From an uncultured Persicitalea sp. (lineage in GTDB: Bacteria; Bacteroidota; Bacteroidia; Cytophagales; Spirosomataceae), in the NCBI GenBank assembly GCA_950075905.1, contig CATMVR010000412.1:1-5326 (forward strand): a DNA stretch of 5,326 bases, in the 5' to 3' direction. Made by a program: the position numbers and the translations under genes. A model generated the notes under the pieces. That model searched no databases and was not told the DNA's origin. It worked only from the letters and a program-made list of their open reading frames with translations. Positions 1 through 5,326 of this stretch are shown here, piece after piece. The stretch's first letter is position 1. Each line of letters begins with the position of its first letter.

Positions 1-2
1 CC

Positions 3-149
3 GCCGATATCCTGCAACAAATACGGGATCAGCGCCCCGCCGAAACCGTAGAGTTCAATAAAAACCTGGAAAAGATTATCGCTTTCCTGAACTTTATGCA
101 AGCAGAAATGCCGGCTTTATACAAGAAGTTCGAAAGCCAGTACACTTAA
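3..149 (+). CDS. C-terminal 48 residues of an unidentified upstream protein
   Basis: A reading frame enters from the left edge and ends at TAA (147-149), giving 48 residues that start at the edge with ADILQQIRDQ and end with FESQYT. The fragment is charged and looks helical: many K, E, Q and L, a single internal proline pair region, and no membrane segment or catalytic motif. I do not recognise the family. Efflux operons of this type are often preceded by a TetR- or MarR-type regulator on the same strand, and a helical C-terminus would suit that, but this is a guess from context and not from a motif. The stop lies 58 bases before the outer-membrane factor, so the two genes could be co-transcribed or separated by a promoter in the gap. 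The DNA-binding part, if any, lies outside the window. Confidence 0.6.
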   Translation, partial: ADILQQIRDQRPAETVEFNKNLEKIIAFLNFMQAEMPALYKKFESQYT

Positions 150-207
150 AAAAATTTACTATAATTAGTTCTTTTAATACCGAACAAACCATTTATTCCC
201 AAACAAT
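150..207 (+). promoter_or_regulatory. A/T-rich leader before the outer-membrane factor gene, possible promoter
   Basis: The 58 bases between the upstream stop and the ATG at 208 are strongly A/T-rich compared with the flanking genes. They include a TATAAT hexamer (160-165), but no matching -35 box at 17 bases upstream (137-142 reads CCAGTA). I see no copy of the Bacteroidota pair TTTG / TAnnTTTG at proper spacing. The bases just before the ATG (AAACAAT) carry no Shine-Dalgarno, which is usual in this phylum. A promoter here is plausible because the operon needs one, but the sequence does not prove it. Confidence 0.25.
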
Positions 208-1569
208 ATGAAATTTAAAATCAATAAGGTGGGATTTGCCGGACTACTCCTGCTTCTAACCAACGCCGCCTTCGCCCAGTCGGCGGATACCCTCCGCCTT
301 TCGTTGGCCGAAGCCATACAGCTGGCGGTACAGCAAAACCCCCAGTTGCAAAGTACCCAGCTGGACGAAGAAATAAACCAGGCCAAAGTGCAGGAAGTAA
401 GGGCCTCTGCCCTACCCCAGATCAACGGAGACGCTTCCTTTACGGATAATTTTCTGCGGGCTTCGCAGATTTTGCCGGGAGAAGTTTTTGGTCAGCCGGG
501 TGAGTCCATTGCCGTTAAGTTCGGTACCCGCTACCAGATGGGAGCCAACGCTCAGATATCACAAACGCTCTACAATCCCTCGCTCACTATTGGTCTCAAA
601 GCCGCCAAAGCCAGCCAGGGACTCTACGAACTCCAAACTTTCAAAAGTAAGGAAGACCTGATTTACAACGTAGTGAACCTGTACATGAAGTTACAGATGA
701 TTGAAAAACAGACCGAGCTGATTGATAGTAACCTGGGGCGCACCCAGCGCCTGATTGATATCACCAGTGCCCAGTTCAAGGAAGGAATTATCAAGAAAGT
801 AGACGTGGATCAACTGAAAGTCAACTATACCAACCTGACCACGCAACTTTCCAATACCATGAATACCCGGGCTCAGCTCCTCAATAATCTGAAAACACTG
901 ATGAACGTGGATAGTGAGCAGCCCATCGCCATTACCGAAGTGGGCATCGAACCCGTCACGGTGTCGCAGCAGCTCGACCTGAGCGCCAACACCGACCTGG
1001 CCCTGGTAGACTACCAACGGAAGTTACAGGACCTCAACACCGCCAGCATCCGGGCGGGCTACCTGCCGTCGCTTTCGCTGATTGCCAACCTGGGCTACCA
1101 GGCGCAAACCAACGAACTATTTAACAGCACAGCCACGAAGGGCTTTGGCTCCGGCTTGTACGGCCTGCGGCTGAGTATCCCGATTTTTGACGGGTTTGCC
1201 CGAAAAAGCAAAATCACACAAAGTCAGTACCAATCACGTCAGTTGGAACTGAACCGCAAGTACCTGATGCGAAACGTGGAGAACCAGTTTGTGAACGCCC
1301 GCAACAATGTGCAGCAAAACCGGAAGGTACTGGTGGCGCAGGAAGAAAACATGCAAGTAGCCGAGGAGCTATACAACGTAGCCAAGCTATCCTACACCGA
1401 GGGAATATCGCCACTGTCGGAGCTGATCAACGCCGAGAACGGGTTGAAAGAGGCCCAAACCCAGTACCTGACCGCCATGTTGCAAATCAACCTGGCCGAA
1501 CTGGATCTGATGCAGAGCAGCGGACAGCTGAGCCAGCTTATCAAGAATACAGCCCCGATCCAAAAATAA
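208..1569 (+). CDS. TolC-family outer-membrane efflux channel
   Basis: This 453-residue protein should be the outer-membrane channel of the efflux system: a trimer whose beta-barrel sits in the outer membrane and whose helical tunnel reaches into the periplasm. The N-terminus is a clear signal peptide (K2, K4 and K7, hydrophobic core about 8-18, probable cleavage after AFA at 23, before Q24). There is no cysteine near it, so it is not a lipidated OprM-type channel. The mature part shows the internal duplication of the OEP family. Repeat one runs from LSLAEAIQLAVQQNPQLQ (31-48) through ALPQINGDASF (68-78). Repeat two has YLPSLSLIANLGYQ (285-298) and the family hallmark SIPIFDG (323-329). Long coiled-coil-like helices lie at about 145-230 and 335-440. 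Length is normal for the family. The ATG at 208 is chosen because it directly precedes the signal peptide. The adaptor gene follows after 30 bases, and placing the channel gene first is common in Bacteroidota. Family assignment is firm; the substrate is not known. Confidence 0.95.
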   Translation: MKFKINKVGFAGLLLLLTNAAFAQSADTLRLSLAEAIQLAVQQNPQLQSTQLDEEINQAKVQEVRASALPQINGDASFTDNFLRASQILPGEVFGQPGESIAVKFGTRYQMGANAQISQTLYNPSLTIGLKAAKASQGLYELQTFKSKEDLIYNVVNLYMKLQMIEKQTELIDSNLGRTQRLIDITSAQFKEGIIKKVDVDQLKVNYTNLTTQLSNTMNTRAQLLNNLKTLMNVDSEQPIAITEVGIEPVTVSQQLDLSANTDLALVDYQRKLQDLNTASIRAGYLPSLSLIANLGYQAQTNELFNSTATKGFGSGLYGLRLSIPIFDGFARKSKITQSQYQSRQLELNRKYLMRNVENQFVNARNNVQQNRKVLVAQEENMQVAEELYNVAKLSYTEGISPLSELINAENGLKEAQTQYLTAMLQINLAELDLMQSSGQLSQLIKNTAPIQK

Positions 1570-1599
1570 ACCAGTCATACCCTACTAACAATAACTGCA

Positions 1600-2691
1600 A
1601 TGAAAACCAACGCAAACAAATCCAAAACCAGAAATCTGCTCGTCGTAGGTACCCTTGTAGCCCTCTCCGGCTTGATCGGATTCCAGTTGTATGCCAATAA
1701 AAAGGAAATCAACGAACGGTCGACGGCCGTACCGCAGGGAGTGGCCGCTATGCCGGTCAAGGTAGCCAGTGCCGAAATGAGAAGCCAGGATAACAGCCTG
1801 CGCTTTACAGGCTCCTTTGAAGCCCGTAAAACACTACCCCTGACCGCGGAAGCCCAGGGTTCCATTACCCAGCTCAACATCCGGGAGGGACAAACCGTAG
1901 GCCGCGGCCAGGTAGTAGCCCGCCTCGATCCCACAACTATCCAGTCCAATCTGGCTACGGCCACGGCCTCGTACAACAACGCCGTCAAGAATAAGGAGCG
2001 TTATGAGCGTCTGGTTCAGGCCGGAGCTATCAGCCAGAAACAGTACGAAGATGTGGCCCTGAACGTAGAGAATGCCAGAGCTAACCTGACCAGTATTCAA
2101 CAGCAAATGAAGTATACCGTGGTGAACTCGCCCATGTCGGGAATTATCGGCGAAGTAAAGGTAGAGCAGGGTAGCTTTGCCACGATGGGCATGCAGCTAG
2201 GTACCGTAGTAGATATTTCCAGCCTGAAAATGGTGCTGAAAGTACCCGAAGAAGATGTAATCAAACTGAAAAAAGGCCAGCCCGTCAGCATCCTGACCGA
2301 CGTGTACCCCGACCATACCTTCAACGGTACCATCACGCTCATCAGCGTGCAGGCCGATGCCGGTCGTAAGTACGACGTGGAAGTGGAAGTCAAAAACAAC
2401 AGCGCGTTCCCACTCAAAGCGGGGATGTTTGGTACTGCCTCACTGAATGCCCAAACCGGGGATCAGGGCGAGAAGCTGTTCATTCCACGGAAGTCCATCG
2501 TGGGCAGCGTAAAGGACGCCCAGGTGTTTGTGCTGGGGGCAAATAATAAGGTAGCTCTACGCAAAATTGAGGTACAGAATACTTCGGGAGAAGACGTGAT
2601 TGTCCTGAACGGACTAACACCCAACGAAAAGGTGATCACCACCGGACAGATCAATTTACAGAAAGGCCAGGAAGTACGGGTGGTCGAATAA
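1600..2691 (+). CDS. RND efflux periplasmic adaptor subunit (membrane fusion protein, HlyD/AcrA family)
   Basis: This 363-residue adaptor should link the inner-membrane pump to the outer-membrane channel. Residues 1-12 are basic and polar, followed by one hydrophobic stretch at about 13-30 that acts as an uncleaved anchor or a signal sequence. There is no lipobox cysteine, unlike AcrA or MexA. The domains follow in the expected order. The first half of the biotinyl/lipoyl-like fold is at about 80-110, with GSITQLNIREGQTVGRGQVV. An alpha-helical hairpin spans about 111-170. The second lipoyl half is at about 173-207 (NSPMSGIIGEVKVEQGSF). A beta-barrel domain covers about 208-285 and includes VPEEDVIKLKKGQPV and LKAGMFGTASL. 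A membrane-proximal domain runs from about 290 to the end (FIPRKSIVG, LNGLTPNEKVITTG). The short hairpin and the overall length are typical of RND-type adaptors. The gene starts 30 bases after the channel stop with no Shine-Dalgarno, which indicates one transcript. The following pump gene is unusually distant, at 237 bases. Confidence 0.95.
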   Translation: MKTNANKSKTRNLLVVGTLVALSGLIGFQLYANKKEINERSTAVPQGVAAMPVKVASAEMRSQDNSLRFTGSFEARKTLPLTAEAQGSITQLNIREGQTVGRGQVVARLDPTTIQSNLATATASYNNAVKNKERYERLVQAGAISQKQYEDVALNVENARANLTSIQQQMKYTVVNSPMSGIIGEVKVEQGSFATMGMQLGTVVDISSLKMVLKVPEEDVIKLKKGQPVSILTDVYPDHTFNGTITLISVQADAGRKYDVEVEVKNNSAFPLKAGMFGTASLNAQTGDQGEKLFIPRKSIVGSVKDAQVFVLGANNKVALRKIEVQNTSGEDVIVLNGLTPNEKVITTGQINLQKGQEVRVVE

Positions 2692-2713
2692 GTGGATAAT
2701 TAAGGTTTAGAAA

Positions 2714-2735
2714 GCTTCTATTAATGCTTAGAAGC
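2714..2735. repeat. Perfect 7-bp inverted repeat (stem-loop)
   Basis: GCTTCTA (2714-2720) and TAGAAGC (2729-2735) are exact reverse complements around an 8-base loop. The right arm directly touches the GC-rich palindrome at 2736. With no T-tract behind it, it is not a standard terminator, although it begins only 22 bases after the adaptor stop codon and so could protect the 3' end of a processed message. Confidence 0.6.
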
Positions 2736-2750
2736 GGCCCCAGCGGGGCC
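2736..2750. repeat. GC-rich mini-palindrome, copy A (REP-like)
   Basis: GGCCCC and GGGGCC pair as a 6-bp stem around the loop AGC. The following bases (TCACCTTAG) match those after copy B at the pattern CA[C/T]CTTAG, so the two are related elements in the same orientation, not two chance GC palindromes. No T-run follows. Confidence 0.65.
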
Positions 2751-2787
2751 TCACCTTAGTAGTTCAATTCCAGATTTAGACCCATAA

Positions 2788-2824
2788 GCCCCATCGGGGC
2801 GACATCTTAGGAACAAGGTATGTC
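2788..2824. repeat. GC-rich mini-palindrome copy B with an abutting second stem (REP-like)
   Basis: GCCCC (2788-2792) and GGGGC (2796-2800) pair around the loop ATC. Immediately after, GACAT (2801-2805) can pair with ATGTC (2820-2824), and the inner CTT (2806-2808) with AAG (2815-2817), giving about 8 pairs with a 2-base bulge and a 6-base loop. The core GCCCCATCGGGGC followed by GACATCTT resembles short intergenic repeats that I recall as dispersed in Bacteroidota genomes; that is memory and has not been checked. Copy A at 2736-2750 has the same core except for one loop base (G for T). Confidence 0.65.
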
Positions 2825-2889
2825 ACGGTGGGCACCTACCTACATTTTCAAATACCATTTGTAGTTGCTTGTTGAAGTCGCAGATAAAA

Positions 2890-2917
2890 ACTTTCAACTT
2901 TCAACTCTCCACTTTCA
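2890..2917 (+). repeat. Tandem heptamer repeat just before the pump start codon
   Basis: Four consecutive 7-base units lie here: ACTTTCA (2890-2896), ACTTTCA (2897-2903), ACTCTCC (2904-2910, two mismatches) and ACTTTCA (2911-2917). A partial fifth unit begins with ACT at 2918. The array ends 11 bases before the ATG at 2929, so it occupies the place of a ribosome-binding leader. The strand is pyrimidine-rich and contains no Shine-Dalgarno. A change in copy number would move leader length by 7 bases without touching the coding sequence. Confidence 0.85.
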
Positions 2918-2928
2918 ACTAAACAATC

Positions 2929-5326
2929 ATGAGTATTACCAAAGTATCCGTCAATAGACCTACCCTGGTGGTTGTGCTGTTCAGTACCCTCGTTCTGTTG
3001 GGTCTGCTGGGATACAGCCTGTTGACCTACGAATTATTGCCCAAAATCAGTTCGCCGGTGCTCACCATCACCACCGTATACCCCGGTGCCGCTCCCTCGG
3101 AAGTGGAAACGGCGGTATCCAAAAAAGTAGAGAGCGCCATCTCCACCCTCGAAAACCTGGAAAGTACCCAGGCGATTTCGCAGGAAGGAGTATCCATCGT
3201 AATCGCTACGCTGGAATACGGTACCGATGTGGATATGGCCTTGCAGGACGCCCAGCGGAAAGTCAACAGTATCAAGTCTACCCTGCCCGATGATGTAAAA
3301 GACCCAAGTCTGGGAAAGTTCTCGATCGACGAACTCCCCATCATGCGCATGGGTGCCTCATCCGACATGGACGAAACCCAGTTTACCACGCTCTTTGAGA
3401 AAACCATTCAGCCCGAGCTGGCCCGCATTGAAGGCGTAGCCCAGGTGAATGTGGTGGGAGGCGAAAACCGGGAAATCAAGATCAATGTCAACAACGACAA
3501 GCTCCGCTACTACAACATTTCGATTCTGCAAATCTCGAATGCCATTGCCCGCGCCAACCTGAACTTCCCCACGGGAAGCCTCAAAAATACCGAGCAGGAT
3601 GTACTGGTGCGGCTGAGCGGAAAGTTCAGCAGTATGGATGAGCTTGCCAATTTGATAGTATCATCCAATCCCGACGGCAGTCAGGTGTACCTCAAAGACG
3701 TAGCCGAACTGTTCGACTCCAAGGAAGAGGCCAGCAGCTTGACCCGCATCAATGGCCAGACTTCCCTGGGGGTACTGATCACCAAAACCAGCGATGGAAA
3801 TACCGTGGGCATCAGCGAAGAGGTAAAGAAAACCATGACCGACCTGGAAAAGCGCTACGAGGCCGAGAACCTGAAATTCACCATCGCCAGCGACAGCGCC
3901 GATTTTACGCTGGAAGCCGCCAACTCGGTGATCCACGACCTCGTGATTGCCATTGTGCTGGTGGCCTTCATCATGCTGTTCTTTTTGCACAATATCCGGA
4001 ATGCCGTCATTGTGATGGTGGCCATCCCGGTATCCATTGTCGCCACTTTTGCGATCATGGCCCTGCTAGGCTTTTCCCTGAACCTGATGACTCTGCTAGC
4101 CCTTTCGCTGGTCGTGGGGATATTGGTTGATGATAGCATCGTGGTGCTCGAAAACATCCACATGTACATGGAGCAGGGCAAAACCGCCCGACAGGCCGCC
4201 ATCGATACCTGGAAAGAAATAGGCATCTCGGTCACGTCCATTACGCTGGTCATTGTGGCGGTGTTCCTGCCCATTACGTTCGTGACGGGCATCGTGTCCG
4301 ACCTGCTGTTCCAGTTCTCCATCACGGTAGTGGTGGCTACCCTGATCAGCTGGCTGGTGTCTTTCACCCTGACGCCCTGGTTGTCGAGCCGGTTTACCAA
4401 GCTTTCCCATCTGAGCGAAAAGAACGTGCTGGATCGTCCCCTGATCTGGTTTGAGAATTTGATTCAGGGCTTCCAGGACTTTTACCGGAACATTCTCGAC
4501 TGGTCGCTAAACCACAAGCGCATTACCTTCACCGCCATCATGGCGCTGGTAGTTGCCTCTTTTGGCCTCATTGGCGGTGGGTTCATCGGGTTTGAATTTG
4601 TGTCGGGCGGCGATAACGGAGAGTTTCAAATCAAGGTGGAGCTACCCAAGGAAAGCCCCCTGGAACAAACCAACTACCTGACCCAGCAGGTGGAGCAGAA
4701 ACTGCTCAAAGACCCCATGGTTACCAACGTGTTCACGACGGTGGGTGCTTCTGACGGTGGCAACATCGCCACGGGCGGCAACCCCTACCTGTCTACCCTG
4801 AACGTCAAGCTGGTACCCGCCGATCAACGGACCATGACGAGCAACGAATACGCCGCCAAAGTAAAGCTCGACTTGCAGGAAACCCTACCCGGTGCCAAAT
4901 TTACCGCCTCTCCCGTGAGCATGGTGGGTGGTGCGGGTGCGGCTCCCATTCAGTTCCAGATACAGGGCGCCGACCTGGATACCATTTTGGCCATCAGCGA
5001 TCAGTTGAAGGAACTAGTGAAAACAGTACCCGGCACGGCCGAAGTCAAAGCCTCGGTGGAAGGGGGAAATCCCGAAATTGCGGTGCAGATCGACCGCCAG
5101 AAACTGGCCGAACTGGGCCTTTCACTCGACGTGGTGGGAAGTACCATGCAGAACGCCTTTACCGGCAATGACCAGAGCAAGCTGCTGCAAGGCGACGACG
5201 AGTACCCTATCAAAGTACAGCTCGACGAATTTGACCGGCAAAACATCGACGACATCCGTAACCTCACCTTCCAGAATACGCGGGGTGAGTTGATCAAGCT
5301 CAACCAGTTTGCCAACATCGTGTCCT
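2929..5326 (+). CDS. RND-family inner-membrane efflux pump (AcrB-like permease), 3' end cut by window
   Basis: An uninterrupted frame gives 799 residues and continues past the edge; RND pumps usually have about 1,030-1,060, so roughly a quarter is missing, including TM8-12. The product should be the proton-driven inner-membrane pump of the tripartite system. TM1 is at about 11-31. It is followed by the first periplasmic porter and docking region (about 32-335), with the conserved YPGAAPSEVE (51-60) and ARIEGVAQVNVVGG (165-178). TM2-TM6 lie at about 336-354, 359-381, 387-409, 431-455 and 462-484. TM4 carries GILVDDSIVVLEN with D401 and D402, matching the AcrB proton-relay pair D407/D408. QFSITVVVATLISWLVSFTL spans TM6, and LTPWL follows. 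TM7 is at about 531-554, then FVSGGDNGEF (567-576) and the second porter and docking region. The overall pattern suggests the HAE-1 drug or hydrophobe class and not a heavy-metal pump, but the substrate is unknown. The start is chosen because MSITKVSVNRPT is the standard RND N-terminus. The partner Lys of TM10 lies outside the window. Confidence 0.95.
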   Translation, partial: MSITKVSVNRPTLVVVLFSTLVLLGLLGYSLLTYELLPKISSPVLTITTVYPGAAPSEVETAVSKKVESAISTLENLESTQAISQEGVSIVIATLEYGTDVDMALQDAQRKVNSIKSTLPDDVKDPSLGKFSIDELPIMRMGASSDMDETQFTTLFEKTIQPELARIEGVAQVNVVGGENREIKINVNNDKLRYYNISILQISNAIARANLNFPTGSLKNTEQDVLVRLSGKFSSMDELANLIVSSNPDGSQVYLKDVAELFDSKEEASSLTRINGQTSLGVLITKTSDGNTVGISEEVKKTMTDLEKRYEAENLKFTIASDSADFTLEAANSVIHDLVIAIVLVAFIMLFFLHNIRNAVIVMVAIPVSIVATFAIMALLGFSLNLMTLLALSLVVGILVDDSIVVLENIHMYMEQGKTARQAAIDTWKEIGISVTSITLVIVAVFLPITFVTGIVSDLLFQFSITVVVATLISWLVSFTLTPWLSSRFTKLSHLSEKNVLDRPLIWFENLIQGFQDFYRNILDWSLNHKRITFTAIMALVVASFGLIGGGFIGFEFVSGGDNGEFQIKVELPKESPLEQTNYLTQQVEQKLLKDPMVTNVFTTVGASDGGNIATGGNPYLSTLNVKLVPADQRTMTSNEYAAKVKLDLQETLPGAKFTASPVSMVGGAGAAPIQFQIQGADLDTILAISDQLKELVKTVPGTAEVKASVEGGNPEIAVQIDRQKLAELGLSLDVVGSTMQNAFTGNDQSKLLQGDDEYPIKVQLDEFDRQNIDDIRNLTFQNTRGELIKLNQFANIVS

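Larger units (their letters stand above)
2692..2928. other. Non-coding gap inside the efflux operon, rich in hairpins and repeats
   Basis: The adaptor and pump genes are separated by 237 bases, against 30 bases between channel and adaptor. No credible gene fits here: the only ATG frames I see are 11 codons (2724-2759) and 14 codons (2820-2864). In order, the gap holds a 7-bp inverted repeat (2714-2735), a GC-rich palindrome (2736-2750), a second related palindrome (2788-2800), another possible stem (2801-2824), an A/T-rich stretch, and a heptamer array (2890-2917). None of the stems is followed by a T-run, so no classical intrinsic terminator is visible. I found no well-spaced promoter for the pump; TACATTTT (2841-2848) resembles the Bacteroidota -7 box but lacks an upstream TTTG. 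The likely role, if any, is in transcript processing or stability, or in pump translation. Confidence 0.85.

Noticed and set aside
1575..1988. Minus-strand open frame (137 codons) opposite the start of the adaptor gene
   Set aside because: It is antisense to the signal-anchor and lipoyl regions of a convincing adaptor, with no leader or family features of its own.
523..2340. Recurrent GGTACC/GTACCC hexamers across the coding sequence
   Set aside because: They arise from the favoured codon pairs GGT-ACC and GTA-CCC and show no regular spacing or intergenic placement.
2724..2759. An 11-codon ATG frame running through palindrome A, as a possible leader peptide
   Set aside because: It has no ribosome-binding signal, no run of regulatory codons, and is short enough to occur by chance; the palindrome explains its sequence.
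2736..2760. Rho-independent terminator after the adaptor gene
   Set aside because: The GC-rich stem is short and is followed by TCACCTTAGT, not a T-run, and the next gene belongs to the same complex.
2841..2848. TACATTTT as a Bacteroidota -7 promoter box for the pump gene
   Set aside because: The last base differs from TAnnTTTG and there is no TTTG about 19-23 bases upstream, so the match is too weak to annotate.
2820..2864. A 14-codon ATG frame after palindrome B
   Set aside because: Its ATG is part of the ATGTC stem arm, and it ends 64 bases before the pump start with no coupling to it. Chance is the simpler explanation.
3855..4400. Long minus-strand open frame (181 codons) opposite the pump gene
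   Set aside because: It lies wholly within the pump's TM2-TM6 coding region, is antisense to a clear RND protein, and its translation is Met/Thr/Ser-rich without any recognisable domain. It is a shadow of the codon bias on the other strand.
5078..5293. Plus-strand 71-codon frame inside the pump gene
   Set aside because: It overlaps the pump out of frame; its Arg/Ser/Thr-rich translation is typical of a shifted reading of a real gene.

Overview
The window reads as a chromosomal stretch of a Bacteroidota bacterium, probably a member of the Cytophagales (Spirosoma/Dyadobacter-like). This rests on several signs: A/T-rich leaders without a clear Shine-Dalgarno before every start codon, moderately GC-rich coding sequence with frequent GTA, ACC and CTG codons, the gene order outer-membrane factor, then adaptor, then pump, and short GC-rich palindromes of a kind I associate with dispersed repeats in this phylum. 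The taxonomic call is inference; there is no rRNA or marker gene here.

Layout, all on the + strand. Positions 3-149 hold the last 48 codons of an upstream gene I cannot identify. After a 58-base A/T-rich gap comes a complete TolC-type outer-membrane factor (208-1569). A 30-base gap leads to a complete periplasmic adaptor (membrane fusion protein, 1600-2691). A long non-coding gap of 237 bases follows (2692-2928). The inner-membrane RND pump then starts at 2929 and stays open to the window edge, so it is cut off after 799 residues, about three quarters of a normal RND protein.

The three genes encode the parts of one tripartite RND efflux system. The pump would take substrate from the inner membrane or periplasm using the proton gradient, the adaptor would bridge the periplasm, and the TolC-like channel would carry the substrate across the outer membrane. 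The pump most resembles the HAE-1/AcrB-type multidrug class, with an Asp-Asp pair in TM4. The substrate cannot be read from the sequence.

The least ordinary part is the gap between adaptor and pump. It contains a perfect 7-bp inverted repeat, two related GC-rich mini-palindromes 51 bases apart (the second followed by another possible stem), and a tandem array of heptamers ending 11 bases before the pump start codon. This looks like dispersed repeat DNA lodged inside an operon and may set the pump level relative to the other two parts. I found no evidence of a wholly new system: the protein-coding content is a conventional efflux operon.
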